Shown: in pieces, positions 1-8,278 of the stretch | Layout: every line of letters starts with the position of its first letter | Position numbering within the stretch: the stretch's first letter is position 1 | Source: Stappia indica | GTDB taxonomy: Bacteria; Pseudomonadota; Alphaproteobacteria; Rhizobiales; Stappiaceae | Length of the DNA stretch: 64,000 nt | Assembly: GCF_009789575.1 (NCBI RefSeq) | Contig: NZ_CP046908.1 | Coordinates: 124,001-188,000, forward strand | Direction: 5' to 3' | Made by a program: the position numbers and the translations under genes | The notes under the pieces: model-generated | Databases searched by the model: none | The model's input: the letters and a program-made list of their open reading frames with translations, nothing else | Told to the model about the DNA's origin: nothing

Positions 1-153
1 GATTTCGCATCTCGTCTCCGGATCGGTAGGGGCAGGGGCGTCCGGCCCGCTGACTGAAGCTGAGCAACTGGAACCGGCCCTTGCCAGGGTCGCATGTGTG
101 CATGTGTCACAGCGCCCCCGCTCGTCAAGTCCTTGTCTTCCGATGCCGGTGCC

Positions 154-159
154 TATAAC
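154..159 (+). promoter_or_regulatory. possible ctaA promoter -10
   Basis: A TATAAC hexamer lies 16 bases after a CTTGTC element at 132-137, which is a plausible but weak sigma-70-type arrangement. It would start transcription around 166, just before the hairpin at 173-191. This is inference from the bases only. Confidence 0.3.
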
Positions 160-172
160 CCCGCTCAGGCTT

Positions 173-191
173 GCGGCACGCCCCGTGCCGC
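173..191 (+). repeat. perfect hairpin in the ctaA leader
   Basis: GCGGCACG and CGTGCCGC form a perfect 8-bp stem around a CCC loop, 29 bases before the ctaA start codon. No T run follows, so it is not an ordinary terminator. It could be a structured 5' leader or a protein-binding inverted repeat. Confidence 0.5.
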
Positions 192-220
192 CTTCACGTA
201 ACATGGCACGGTAACTCCCC

Positions 221-1324
221 ATGTCCGACACGACGGCAGCCCCGCTCTCAGCTCCGCTGGATGATGCCACCGCTCGTATCGCGTCCGACCGCAAGGCGAT
301 CCGCCTGTGGCTCTACGCCATCTGCGTCCTGATCTTCGCCATGATCGTCGTCGGCGGCGCAACGCGGCTGACCGACAGCGGTCTTTCCATCACCGAGTGG
401 AAACCGATCCACGGCGTCATCCCTCCGCTTTCCGTTGCGGAGTGGGAGGAGGAACTGGAAAAATACCGCCAGATCCCCGAATACCAGCTCATCAACAAGG
501 GCATGTCGCTGGAGGAGTTCAAGTTCATCTTCTGGTGGGAGTGGGGACACCGCCTGCTCGGCCGCGTCATCGGTCTTGCCTTCTTTGTTCCGCTTGTCTG
601 GTTCTGGTGGCGCGGGCGGATCGAAAAGTGGCTGCTGCCCTGGCTCGTCGGCGGGTTCGTGCTCGGCGGCATGCAGGGCGTTGTCGGCTGGTGGATGGTC
701 GTGTCCGGTCTTGCCGAGCGGGTCGACGTAAGCCAGTACCGGCTGGCAACCCATCTGACGCTCGCCTGCCTGATCTTCATCTACCTCTTCGCCTTGGCGC
801 GCTATCTCGCGTTGATCCCGGCGGCCCGTACCTCGGCACGCCCGCAGGCCTCTCGGCCGTTTTCCGGGGCTGCCAAGCTTCTGCTCGGCCTTCTGGTGCT
901 GCAGATCTTTCTCGGCGGGCTCGTCGCGGGCCTCAAGGCGGGCCTCTCCTTCAACACATGGCCGTTGATGGACGGGGAATTCATCCCGTCCGGGCTGTGG
1001 ACCATGGCGCCGGCCTGGATCAATCACTTCGAGAACGTTCTGACGGTCCAGTTCCAGCACCGCATGACTGCCTATCTGATCGTCGGCTTTGCGCTGTGGG
1101 CGATGTGGGCGGTCTATCGGAGCGACGCCGCGCGCCATCTGCGCGGAGCCGCCCATGCCGTGGTCGCTGTCCTCTTCGTGCAGATGGTGATCGGCATCGG
1201 CACGCTGCTCGGTCACGTGCCTTTCTGGCTGGCGCTCTCCCATCAGGGCTTCATCGTGATCGTGATGATGGCGGTCGTTGAGTTCTGGGCGCGGGCGCGC
1301 TTTGCCGAGCCCGTTCGCACCTGA
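221..1324 (+). CDS. ctaA: heme A synthase (CtaA/COX15 family)
   Basis: Integral inner-membrane enzyme that oxidises the C8 methyl of heme O to the formyl group of heme A for aa3-type cytochrome oxidase. The 367-residue product has about eight membrane segments. Its four conserved histidines are visible: H110 in WEWGHRLLGR, H178 in LATHLTLA, H280 in FQHRMTAY and H341 in LSHQGF. The DSGLSITEWKP motif near residue 52 is typical of the alphaproteobacterial/mitochondrial COX15 type. It is monocistronic and converges on metY, with a shared bidirectional terminator between them. No cytochrome oxidase structural genes are in the window. Confidence 0.95.
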   Translation: MSDTTAAPLSAPLDDATARIASDRKAIRLWLYAICVLIFAMIVVGGATRLTDSGLSITEWKPIHGVIPPLSVAEWEEELEKYRQIPEYQLINKGMSLEEFKFIFWWEWGHRLLGRVIGLAFFVPLVWFWWRGRIEKWLLPWLVGGFVLGGMQGVVGWWMVVSGLAERVDVSQYRLATHLTLACLIFIYLFALARYLALIPAARTSARPQASRPFSGAAKLLLGLLVLQIFLGGLVAGLKAGLSFNTWPLMDGEFIPSGLWTMAPAWINHFENVLTVQFQHRMTAYLIVGFALWAMWAVYRSDAARHLRGAAHAVVAVLFVQMVIGIGTLLGHVPFWLALSHQGFIVIVMMAVVEFWARARFAEPVRT

Positions 1325-1344
1325 ACCACACCACGATGAAACAA

Positions 1345-1373
1345 AAAAAGCCGGGCAATTCGCCCGGCTTTTT
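1345..1373. terminator. bidirectional terminator between ctaA and metY
   Basis: A stem of AAAAAGCCGGGC with GCCCGGCTTTTT around a short AATTC loop. It has a T run on each strand, so it can stop both ctaA (plus) and metY (minus). Confidence 0.9.
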
Positions 1374-1396
1374 CGTTTCTAGGAACCGCGGTTCAA

Positions 1397-2680
1397 TCAG
1401 ACCGAGGCCAGTGCCTGGTCGAGATCGGCGATGATGTCTTCCGCGTCCTCCAGGCCGATCGACAGGCGCACCACGTCCGGGCCGGCTCCCGCCGCCGTCT
1501 TCTGCTCGTCGGTGAGCTGGCGGTGGGTGGTGGAGGCCGGGTGGATGATAAGCGAACGGGTGTCGCCGATATTGGCGAGATGCGACAGGATCTGGCAGTT
1601 CGAGACGAGCGCAACGCCGGCGTCATAGCCGCCCTTCACACCGAAGGTGAAGACCGCGCCCGCACCCTTCGGCATGTACTTCTGCTGCTTGGCGTGGTTT
1701 GCATCGCCCGGAAGGCCGGCATAGGACACCCACGCCACCTTGTCGTGACCGGCCAGGTGCTGCGCCACCTTCAGCGCGTTGTCGCTGTGGCGCTGCATGC
1801 GCAGTGGCAGCGTTTCGATGCCGGTCAGGATCATGAACGAATTCATCGGCGAGATCGCAGGGCCGAGGTCGCGCAGGCCGAGCACGCGGCAGGCGATGGC
1901 GAAGGCGAAGTTGCCGAAGGTCTCGTGCAGCACCATGCCGGAATATTCCGGACGCGGCTTCGACAGCATCGGATAGCGGTCGGTCGACGACCAGTCGTAG
2001 CTTCCTCCGTCGACGATCACGCCGCCCATCGAGTTGCCGTGCCCGCCCATGAATTTGGTCAGCGAGTGCAGCACGATGTCGGCGCCATGCTCGATCGGCC
2101 GGCACAGGTACGGCGTGGCCAGGGTGTTGTCGACGACGAGCGGGACGTTGTGGGCCTTTGCGACCTTCGAGATGGCCTCGAGATCGACCACGACACCGCC
2201 CGGATTCGCCAGGCTCTCGACGAAGATCGCCCGGGTGCGGTCGTCGATCAGCGCGGCGAAGCTCTCCGGATCCTGCGCGTCGGCCCACTTCACTTCCCAG
2301 CCGAAGCTCTTGAACGAGTGGTTGAGCTGGTTGATCGAGCCGCCATAGAGCTTGTTGGCAGCGACGATGTTGTCGCCCGGCGTCATCATCGTGTGGAAGG
2401 TGAGGAGCTGCGCCGAGTGGCCCGAAGCCACGGCAAGCGCTGCTGTGCCGCCTTCCAGGGCCGCAACGCGCTCTTCGAGCACCGCTGTCGTAGGGTTGGT
2501 GATGCGGGTGTAGATGTTGCCGAAGGCCTGCAGCCCGAACAGCGACGCCGCGTGATCGACATCGTCGAAGACGAAGGACGTGGTCTGGTAGATCGGCGTC
2601 ACCCGCGCGCCGGTGGACGGATCGGGCTGTGCGCCGGCATGAATGGCCAGCGTCGAAAAACCGGGAATGCGGTCGCTCAT
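1397..2680 (-). CDS. metY: O-acetylhomoserine sulfhydrylase (Cys/Met metabolism PLP enzyme)
   Basis: PLP enzyme of the cystathionine gamma-synthase family that makes homocysteine from O-acetylhomoserine and sulfide (direct sulfhydrylation). The 427-residue length fits MetY rather than the shorter MetZ/MetB types. The PLP lysine sits in [11 protein letters not shown] near residue 208, and the ASGHSAQ and NTLATPY motifs are also present. The start at 2680 has a strong AGGAGG ribosome site in front. I looked for a SAM riboswitch in the leader (2681-2860) and saw no SAM-II core. In related rhizobia I recall this gene following the CoA-binding protein gene directly; here higBA lies between. Confidence 0.9.
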   Translation of the reverse strand: MSDRIPGFSTLAIHAGAQPDPSTGARVTPIYQTTSFVFDDVDHAASLFGLQAFGNIYTRITNPTTAVLEERVAALEGGTAALAVASGHSAQLLTFHTMMTPGDNIVAANKLYGGSINQLNHSFKSFGWEVKWADAQDPESFAALIDDRTRAIFVESLANPGGVVVDLEAISKVAKAHNVPLVVDNTLATPYLCRPIEHGADIVLHSLTKFMGGHGNSMGGVIVDGGSYDWSSTDRYPMLSKPRPEYSGMVLHETFGNFAFAIACRVLGLRDLGPAISPMNSFMILTGIETLPLRMQRHSDNALKVAQHLAGHDKVAWVSYAGLPGDANHAKQQKYMPKGAGAVFTFGVKGGYDAGVALVSNCQILSHLANIGDTRSLIIHPASTTHRQLTDEQKTAAGAGPDVVRLSIGLEDAEDIIADLDQALASV

Positions 2681-2860
2681 GAATTCCTCCTGGACTGCAA
2701 ATCGGCGGCATACTGGCCGATGCCCGCAGACAGGTCAAAGGAAAGCGATTTCGTTTAAGGGGACTGAGGGGAATGGGTTTTGCATTCCCGTGGTGCAGTT
2801 CCTGATTTGGCCTGCCGGTCTCCACCGCGGCGACCCCCTGCGCTTCCGAACGAAGAGAGT

Positions 2861-3163
2861 TCAGGCCGTTTCGAGCGGCCGGATCTGCTCTATCTCGTCA
2901 GCCAATGTCTCACGTGCTGTCTGCAGATCGAATTGAGTCTGCAAGTTCAGCCAGAATTCGGCACTGGTACCGAAGAACCGTGAGAGACGCATGGCCGTGT
3001 CGATCGTGACTGGAGTTTCCTCCCGAACGATACGCTCCAGTCGCGTACGCGGGACGCCGAGTGCCTTGGCAAGGGCGTAAGGCGACAACCCGTACTCCGA
3101 CAGAAACTCCTCTCGGAGAATTTCTCCGGGATGGACCGGGGCGAGCATAGTGACGCTCCTCAA
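2861..3163 (-). CDS. higA: HigA-type antitoxin (XRE family)
   Basis: 100-residue helix-turn-helix antitoxin. The signature HPGEILREEFL opening is at residues 11-21, followed by the HTH (LSPYALAKALGVPRTRL) and the family ending FGTSAEFWLNLQ. It neutralises HigB and usually represses its own operon. The ATG at 3163 overlaps the higB stop by four bases (ATGA), so the order is toxin first, antitoxin second, as is typical of higBA. An ATG five codons later (3148) is an alternative start. The pair lies between the CoA-binding protein and metY genes. Confidence 0.92.
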   Translation of the reverse strand: MRSVTMLAPVHPGEILREEFLSEYGLSPYALAKALGVPRTRLERIVREETPVTIDTAMRLSRFFGTSAEFWLNLQTQFDLQTARETLADEIEQIRPLETA

Positions 3164-3438
3164 TGATAGTCGGTTATTTCCACATTCTCTGCTCCATCAT
3201 TCCAGATAAAGCAGATCCTGTACTGGTCGTTGATCCGGATCGAGTGTTGACCGGCTCTGTTTCCTTTAAGTGCCTCCAAGCGGTTTCCAGGAGGAATGCG
3301 CAAATCAACAAGAGAAATCGCAGCGTTCAGCATGGCAATCTTGCGTTGCGCGATCCTTAAAATTTCGGTTGGAAATTTTTTAGGTACGTTTCCTTGAAAA
3401 ATAATTCGAGCGCGCTCGTCCTTGAAGCTCTTGATCAT
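3160..3438 (-). CDS. higB: HigB-type toxin (RelE superfamily mRNA interferase)
   Basis: 92-residue RelE/HigB-fold toxin, expected to cleave mRNA at the ribosome. The family hallmarks LRIPPGNRLEALKGNRAGQ and SIRINDQYRICFIW, and the terminal EITDYH, are all present, so the protein looks intact. The gene is noticeably more A+T-rich than its neighbours, in keeping with horizontal acquisition. It is co-transcribed with higA. A perfect inverted repeat upstream (3474-3496) is a good candidate operator. Confidence 0.92.
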   Translation of the reverse strand: MIKSFKDERARIIFQGNVPKKFPTEILRIAQRKIAMLNAAISLVDLRIPPGNRLEALKGNRAGQHSIRINDQYRICFIWNDGAENVEITDYH

Positions 3439-3473
3439 GCGTCAAAGCCTGACAATCAATATAATATACTGAG

Positions 3474-3496
3474 TTGGTATCATGGCGAGATACCAA
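3474..3496. promoter_or_regulatory. inverted repeat, candidate HigA operator
   Basis: TTGGTATC and GATACCAA form a perfect 8-bp inverted repeat with a 7-base centre, 36 bases upstream of higB. An A+T-rich stretch that reads as a -10 region on the minus strand (TATATT, 3468-3463) lies between it and the gene. Autoregulation by HigA is the family norm; binding here is inferred. Confidence 0.6.
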
Positions 3497-3517
3497 ATGT
3501 CAAGTCTCGGGGTAGCT

Positions 3518-4063
3518 TCAGTCCTTCCGCAGTCCGCGGTGCTGGAAGCCGCCTTTCAGCGCCGGGCGCTTGGCCGAAAGCGTGCGCGAGTTGACGCCCG
3601 TCCAGCCGATTTCGCCCGACAGGCGGCCGTACTCGATCTTCGGGCAGCGGTTCATGATGACGCGCACGCCGGCAGCCTCTGCGAGCCTGGCCGCTTCGTC
3701 GTTCTTCACCGAAAGCTGCATCCAGATGACCTTGGGAAGCGGTGAAAGCTGCAATGCTTCCTGCGTCACGGCCAGCGCGGCGTCCGAATTGCGGAAGACG
3801 TCGACCATGTCGATGGGCGAGCGCACGTCCGCGAGGCTGGCATAGACCGTCTGGCCGAGGATCTCCTTGCCGGCGTGACCCGGATTGATCGGGAAGACCT
3901 CGTAGCCCTTCGACAGCATGTATTTCAGGACGAAATAGGAAGGGCGGACGGCATTCGGGCTCGCGCCGACCATGGCGATGGTCTTCACGTCGTCGAGGAT
4001 CGCCCGGATATAGCTATCCGGATAGGTGTCGTGCTGGGTCTCGCTCACGGCTTTCTCACTCAC
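3518..4063 (-). CDS. CoA-binding protein (YccU-like, CoA_binding_2)
   Basis: 181-residue single-domain Rossmann protein of the succinyl-CoA-synthetase-type CoA-binding fold. VAMVGASP-like nucleotide-loop residues (TIAMVGASPNAVRPSY) are near residue 31 and FPINPGHAGKEI follows. The biochemical role of this family is not established. The start is GTG at 4063, overlapping the end of the enoyl-CoA hydratase gene by 8 bases, so the two are translationally linked. The family often sits beside metY in Hyphomicrobiales, which fits the layout here apart from the higBA insertion. Confidence 0.85.
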   Translation of the reverse strand: MSEKAVSETQHDTYPDSYIRAILDDVKTIAMVGASPNAVRPSYFVLKYMLSKGYEVFPINPGHAGKEILGQTVYASLADVRSPIDMVDVFRNSDAALAVTQEALQLSPLPKVIWMQLSVKNDEAARLAEAAGVRVIMNRCPKIEYGRLSGEIGWTGVNSRTLSAKRPALKGGFQHRGLRKD

Positions 4064-4886
4064 CGGTCCACTCGGGCGTGCGCTTCTCGATGAAGGCGCC
4101 GATGCCTTCCTCCGCGTCGCGCGCCAGCATGTTCTCCACCATCACCTGCGCGCAATGACGATAGGCATCGGCGAGCGACATCTCCGCCTGCGCGTAGAAG
4201 GCTTCCTTGCCGTACTTCAGCGTCAGCGGCGACTTGGAGGCGATGGTCTCGGCATATTTCGCCGTCACCTGGGCAAGGTAGTCCGCCGGCACGACCCGGT
4301 TGACGAGGCCGAACTCGCGCGCCGTCGAGGCATCGATGATCTCGCCGGTGAGCAGCATCTCCATCGCCTGCTTGCGCGAGACGTTGCGCGACAGGGCCAC
4401 CATCGGCGTCGAACAGAACAGTCCGATATTGACGCCGGGAGTGCAGAAGCGGGCGCGGTCGCTGGCGATCGCAAGGTCGCACGAGGCGACGAGCTGGAGC
4501 CCGGCCGCGGTCGCCATGCCGTCGACCTCGGCGATCACCGGCTTGGGATGCGTGACGATGGTCTGCATCAGCCGGGCGCAGCGGTTCATCACCTCGGTGA
4601 AATAGATGCGCCCGCGGTCCGAATGGCTGCGGGCTGCGGTCATCTCCTTGAGATCGTGCCCGGCGCAGAACACATTTCCGTCGGCTCGCAGCACGATCAC
4701 CCGGACCGCGGCATTCTCGGCTGCGGCGTCGAGCGCGTCCTGTAGCGCAGCCATCATCTCTTCGGAGAGCGAGTTGCGCCGCTCGGGGCGATTGAGCGTC
4801 AGTCGCAACACTCCAAAGGACAGGTCCTGGGCGATCGGCCCGCTCTCTCTGGTCGCCGCGGCTTTTGCCGCTGTTGCATCGGTCAT
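4056..4886 (-). CDS. enoyl-CoA hydratase/isomerase family protein
   Basis: 276-residue crotonase-fold enzyme. Family features visible are LNRPERRNSL near the N terminus, the oxyanion-hole segment CAGHDLKEM, and GMATAAGLQLVASCDLAIA. I chose the ATG at 4886 because a GGGAG ribosome site precedes it; an upstream ATG at 4922 would add 12 residues without a good site. Exact substrate unknown: fatty-acid or branched-chain enoyl-CoA hydration is typical, but crotonases are diverse. First gene of a minus-strand pair with the CoA-binding protein. Confidence 0.85.
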   Translation of the reverse strand: MTDATAAKAAATRESGPIAQDLSFGVLRLTLNRPERRNSLSEEMMAALQDALDAAAENAAVRVIVLRADGNVFCAGHDLKEMTAARSHSDRGRIYFTEVMNRCARLMQTIVTHPKPVIAEVDGMATAAGLQLVASCDLAIASDRARFCTPGVNIGLFCSTPMVALSRNVSRKQAMEMLLTGEIIDASTAREFGLVNRVVPADYLAQVTAKYAETIASKSPLTLKYGKEAFYAQAEMSLADAYRHCAQVMVENMLARDAEEGIGAFIEKRTPEWTGE

Positions 4887-5035
4887 GGCGCTGTCTCCCT
4901 GTTTGACCTCGTTATAGGGCAAGCCGCAGGCCCGACAAAGCGGACCTTCGTTCCCCCTTGGGACTTGTCGGTTTTTCCAGCTTACGTTAACGAAAGCGTC
5001 AAAAGAGAAAGACCACCAGGGAAGGAACCGGATCC

Positions 5036-5461
5036 GTGCAGCCCATCATGACCGTCGCCGAGCTCAATGCCTTTCTGGATCGCGAGTTTCCGCAGATCCA
5101 TGTGGATGGACGCATTTACGAAATCGAGTCGGTGGCGCCGGGAGAGGCTGTGCTGTCGGTCAAGGCGTCCGAGAAGCACCTGCGTCCTGGCGGGACGATC
5201 TCCGGGCCGACGATGATGGCGCTCGCGGATCTCGCCGCCTACGCGGCAATCCTGGCGCATATCGGGCCGGTGGCGCTGGCCGTCACCACCAATCTCAACA
5301 TGAACTTCCTGCGCAAGCCCGAGCCGGGCGATCTCGTCGGCACATGCCGGTTGCTCAAGCTTGGCAAGCGTCTCGCCGTCACCGAATGCGGTATTACCGG
5401 CCGGGCAGGGGGCGATCTGGTGGCTCATGCAACCGCCACCTACTCGATCCCGCCCCGCTGA
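5036..5461 (+). CDS. PaaI-family hotdog thioesterase
   Basis: 141-residue hotdog-fold protein with the PaaI-type helix segment GGTISGPTMMALADLAAYAAI near residues 51-70 and a following NLNMNFLRKPEPGDL strand pair. It probably hydrolyses small acyl-CoA thioesters. The start is read as GTG at 5036 because AGGGAAGGA ends 9 bases upstream; the ATG at 5048 has no well-placed site. Divergent from the enoyl-CoA hydratase gene. The substrate cannot be told from sequence. Confidence 0.85.
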   Translation: MQPIMTVAELNAFLDREFPQIHVDGRIYEIESVAPGEAVLSVKASEKHLRPGGTISGPTMMALADLAAYAAILAHIGPVALAVTTNLNMNFLRKPEPGDLVGTCRLLKLGKRLAVTECGITGRAGGDLVAHATATYSIPPR

Positions 5462-5488
5462 CGAGGCGAAAAACACCTGTTTGTGTGT

Positions 5489-5502
5489 GGTATATATATA
5501 CC
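5489..5502. repeat. perfect A+T palindrome
   Basis: GGTATATATATACC is an exact 14-bp palindrome inside an A+T-rich patch (5465-5560) that stands out from the G+C-rich surroundings. Two TGTTTTTG-like repeats follow at about 5502 and 5518. It lies between the thioesterase stop and the rplM promoter. Function unknown; it could be an operator or an UP-element-like region. Confidence 0.6.
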
Positions 5503-5560
5503 GTTTTTGTAACATACTGTTTTTGAAGAACAATTTTAGACAATGTGGTTTTCAAATGCG

Positions 5561-5589
5561 TTGACAGTGCGTGCGAAGGCGCGTACATC
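5561..5589 (+). promoter_or_regulatory. rplM-rpsI promoter
   Basis: A consensus TTGACA -35 (5561-5566), a 17-base spacer and TACATC (5584-5589) as -10. It is well placed to drive the ribosomal operon with a start near 5597. The A+T-rich stretch just upstream would suit an UP element. Confidence 0.65.
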
Positions 5590-5605
5590 CTGCGCCGACA
5601 GGAAG

Positions 5606-5629
5606 CGGGCCCGTTTCGGGGCCCGTTTT
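5606..5629 (+). promoter_or_regulatory. attenuator-like hairpin in the rplM leader
   Basis: CGGGCCC and GGGCCCG pair around GTTTCG, followed at once by TTTT. This has the form of an intrinsic terminator, but it sits downstream of the rplM promoter and 61 bases before the start codon. It may attenuate rplM-rpsI, or simply stop read-through from the thioesterase gene. L13 leaders in other bacteria are autoregulatory; the link here is inference. Confidence 0.55.
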
Positions 5630-5689
5630 GCTTGACCTCGGGTGTTCCGCAATGATCGCGGCGCCCGCGACCAAAAACGGACCACAGCC

Positions 5690-6157
5690 ATGAAGACCTA
5701 TTCTGCCAAGACGGCCGAGGTCGAGAAGAAGTGGATCTTGATCGACGCAGAAGGCGTTGTCGTCGGCCGCCTGGCCGCCTTCATCGCCAACACGCTGCGC
5801 GGCAAGACCAAGCCGACCTTCACGCCTCACATCGACTGCGGTGACAACGTCATCGTGATCAACGCCGACAAGGCGGTGCTGACCGGCAAGAAGTACTACG
5901 ACAAGAAGTACTACTGGCACACCGGCTTCCCCGGCGGCATCAAGGAGCGCACCGCCCGCGCCATTCTCGAGGGTCGCTTCCCCGAGCGTGTGCTTGAGCA
6001 GGCCGTGAAGCGCATGATGCCGGGTGGCCCGCTGAGCCGCGCCCAGCTCAAGAATCTCCGGATCTATTCCGGTGCCACGCATCCGCATGAGGCCCAGTCG
6101 CCGGTTTCCGTCGACTTCAAGGCCTTCAACGCGAAGAACGACGGAAAGAGGGCCTAA
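5690..6157 (+). CDS. rplM: 50S ribosomal protein L13
   Basis: 155-residue early-assembly protein of the large subunit. The first residues [15 protein letters not shown] and the [16 protein letters not shown] and [12 protein letters not shown] motifs are diagnostic of L13. I start at 5690 rather than the upstream in-frame start at 5642, which would add a non-family extension. It is followed after three bases by rpsI, the universal L13-S9 pair. Confidence 0.98.
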   Translation: MKTYSAKTAEVEKKWILIDAEGVVVGRLAAFIANTLRGKTKPTFTPHIDCGDNVIVINADKAVLTGKKYYDKKYYWHTGFPGGIKERTARAILEGRFPERVLEQAVKRMMPGGPLSRAQLKNLRIYSGATHPHEAQSPVSVDFKAFNAKNDGKRA

Positions 6158-6160
6158 TCC

Positions 6161-6637
6161 ATGGCTGAGCTCCAGTCCCTCGAAGAACTCGGCGGCGCCA
6201 TGGGCACTGCCCAGGCCGAAGCCCCGGTGCATGTCCAGAAGCTGGACTCCCTTGGCCGCGCCTACGCCACCGGCAAGCGCAAGGACGCCATCGCGCGCGT
6301 CTGGATCAAGCCGGGCACCGGCAAGATCACGATCAACAAGAAGGACTACTCCGCGTATTTCGCGCGTCCGGTCCTTCAGATGATCCTGCGTCAGCCGATC
6401 GTTCTGACCGACCGCGATGGCCAGTACGATGTGATCGCTACCGTTTCCGGTGGCGGTCTCTCCGGCCAGGCCGGCGCGCTGCGCCACGGCATCTCCAAGG
6501 CTCTGACCCACTATGAGCCGGAGCTGCGCGGCATCCTCAAGAAGGAAGGCTTCCTGACGCGCGACAGCCGCGTCGTGGAGCGTAAGAAGTACGGCCGCCG
6601 GAAGGCTCGCCGGAGCTTCCAGTTCTCCAAGCGCTGA
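6161..6637 (+). CDS. rpsI: 30S ribosomal protein S9
   Basis: 158-residue small-subunit protein whose C-terminal tail reaches the P-site tRNA. The [12 protein letters not shown] start of the S9 fold is at about residue 40 and the basic end [19 protein letters not shown] is intact. The first ~35 residues are an alphaproteobacterial extension. Co-transcribed with rplM and closed by a strong terminator. Confidence 0.98.
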   Translation: MAELQSLEELGGAMGTAQAEAPVHVQKLDSLGRAYATGKRKDAIARVWIKPGTGKITINKKDYSAYFARPVLQMILRQPIVLTDRDGQYDVIATVSGGGLSGQAGALRHGISKALTHYEPELRGILKKEGFLTRDSRVVERKKYGRRKARRSFQFSKR

Positions 6638-6665
6638 TCGTCACCGATCACCTTGCGACACTCTG

Positions 6666-6690
6666 CGGCCCGCCTCTGGCGGGCCGTTTT
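6666..6690 (+). terminator. rplM-rpsI terminator
   Basis: CGGCCCGCC and GGCGGGCCG form a 9-bp stem around TCT, followed by TTTT. Ten bases further begins the stop end of the convergent Lrp gene. Confidence 0.9.
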
Positions 6691-6700
6691 GCGTTCGGGG

Positions 6701-7123
6701 CTATCCCTTGCGCGACGACAACAGGATGCTGGTTTCCGAGCCGGCGATCCCATCGAGCAGGCGGACGGTGGAAAGCAGCCGGTCGAACGCTTCCAGCGTG
6801 TCGGTCTCCAGTTCGGCGACCACATCCCAGCGACCGTTGGTCGTGTGCAGGGCTCGCACCTCCGGGAACCCCTGAAGCCGCCGCACGACGGTCTCCGCCC
6901 GGTGCCCCTCGACCTCGATCATCATGATCGCACGCACCCGTCCGCCCGCCTCGTGGCTGCGCAGGCGTATGGTGAACCCCTGGATGACGCCTGTTTCCGT
7001 CAGCCTGTCGATCCGCGCTTTCACCGTTGCCCGCGACACGCCGAGATCGGCCGCAAGCGAGGCGACGGGCAGCCGCGCGTCGTGGCGCAGCAGGGCGATG
7101 AGTCGGCGGTCCAGGTCGTCCAT
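6701..7123 (-). CDS. Lrp/AsnC family transcriptional regulator
   Basis: 140-residue feast-famine regulator. An N-terminal winged helix (DLDRRLIALLRHDARLPVAS, then LGVSRATVKARIDRL) is followed by an RAM ligand-sensing domain. It is divergent from rocF-rocD with a 188-base shared intergenic region, the usual layout for an arginine- or ornithine-responsive activator of the catabolic genes. Ligand and target are inferred from position. No clear Lrp box was found by eye. Confidence 0.9.
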   Translation of the reverse strand: MDDLDRRLIALLRHDARLPVASLAADLGVSRATVKARIDRLTETGVIQGFTIRLRSHEAGGRVRAIMMIEVEGHRAETVVRRLQGFPEVRALHTTNGRWDVVAELETDTLEAFDRLLSTVRLLDGIAGSETSILLSSRKG

Positions 7124-7311
7124 CTTGTCACTTTGCTAAATTCTGCTTTTCAGACTGGCGGATCATATCGACAAACTGACGAATTATCACCTGTTCGCTC
7201 ACTCTTCATCCGGACATCATCCGTCCTGAGCTACGCTGTTGCCGGCGGCCGCCGGATCCATTTTCCCGACGGATCGTTGATGGATGAGACAGCAAGGCAG
7301 GAGACAGACGC

Positions 7312-8265
7312 ATGTCGACGGACAGGACCCAACCGATTGCACTTCTCGGCGTACCGCTCGAGGCTGGTACTGGACGACGCGGCGCGGCCATGGGGCCGGC
7401 GGCACTGCGTGTCGCGGGTCTTGCCGAGCGGCTCGAAGCGCTCGGCTGGTCGGTCAGCGACTTCGGCGACGTGACGCAGCTTCCCCTGGAGACGATTGCC
7501 CCGCTGCACCTGCCGGGTAGGGCGCATGTGCCGGAGGTCGTCGCTTCCTGGGTGCGCCCTCTGGCGCGCGAGGCGCGGCGCCTGTGCGACGAGGGCTATC
7601 TGCCGGTGTTCATGGGCGGCGACCATTCGCTCTCCATGGGGTCGCTCTCCGGCGTTGCCAGCCATTGGCAGGAGAAGGGTCGTCCCCTGTATGTGCTCTG
7701 GCTGGATGCCCATGCCGACTTCAACACGCCGTCCATCTCGCCCTCCGGCAACCTGCATGGCATGTCGCTGGCGCTCGCCGCGGGTGAAGAGGAGCTCTTT
7801 CCCGTGATGGCGGACGCGCCCCGCGTCGTTGTAGATCCGTCTCGCATGTGCGTCTTCGGTGCCCGGTCCATCGACCCGCAGGAGCGCGAACTTCTGCGCC
7901 GCCGCGGCGTTACCGTCTGCGACATGCGGCAGATCGATGAGAATGGCGTGTCGCTTCTCATGCGCGACTTTCTCAAGAAAGTCAGGCGAGACGGCGGCGT
8001 CCTTCATGTATCGCTTGATGTGGATTTCCTCGATCCCGGCATTGCACCGGGCGTGGGAACCACCGTGCCCGGCGGGGCCACCTACCGCGAGGCCCATCTG
8101 GTGATGGAGCTGCTGGAGGACGCCGGCGTTACCGTTTCGCTCGATATCGTCGAGCTCAACCCCTTCCTGGACGAACGCGGCCGCAGCGCCATCGCTCTTG
8201 CCGAGCTGGTTGCCAGCCTCTTCGGCCAGGATGTCATGGACCGCCCGACCCAGGCCTTTGCCTGA
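7312..8265 (+). CDS. rocF: arginase
   Basis: 317-residue ureohydrolase that splits arginine to ornithine and urea. The binuclear manganese ligands are all present: His in [10 protein letters not shown], Asp-His-Asp in DAHADFNT, and two Asp in SLDVDFLDP. The C-terminal [12 protein letters not shown] matches true arginases. Cytosolic. It lies 13 bases before rocD, so the pair would turn arginine into glutamate semialdehyde under the divergent Lrp regulator. Confidence 0.95.
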   Translation: MSTDRTQPIALLGVPLEAGTGRRGAAMGPAALRVAGLAERLEALGWSVSDFGDVTQLPLETIAPLHLPGRAHVPEVVASWVRPLAREARRLCDEGYLPVFMGGDHSLSMGSLSGVASHWQEKGRPLYVLWLDAHADFNTPSISPSGNLHGMSLALAAGEEELFPVMADAPRVVVDPSRMCVFGARSIDPQERELLRRRGVTVCDMRQIDENGVSLLMRDFLKKVRRDGGVLHVSLDVDFLDPGIAPGVGTTVPGGATYREAHLVMELLEDAGVTVSLDIVELNPFLDERGRSAIALAELVASLFGQDVMDRPTQAFA

Positions 8266-8278
8266 CGGGCCCCGATCA

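Noticed and set aside
1-130. Possible cobalamin riboswitch on the minus strand (CCGGAGACGAG near the left edge)
   Set aside because: Only a short GGAGAC-like match; no convincing B12 box or other conserved segments could be found, and no downstream gene is visible.
1523-2758. Long plus-strand open frame (411 codons) opposite metY
   Set aside because: It is the antisense shadow of metY in G+C-rich DNA, with Arg/His/Val-rich composition and no family features.
2681-2860. Possible SAM riboswitch in front of metY
   Set aside because: No SAM-II core or pseudoknot partners were found; only a small ATCGGC/GCCGAT hairpin near the ribosome site.
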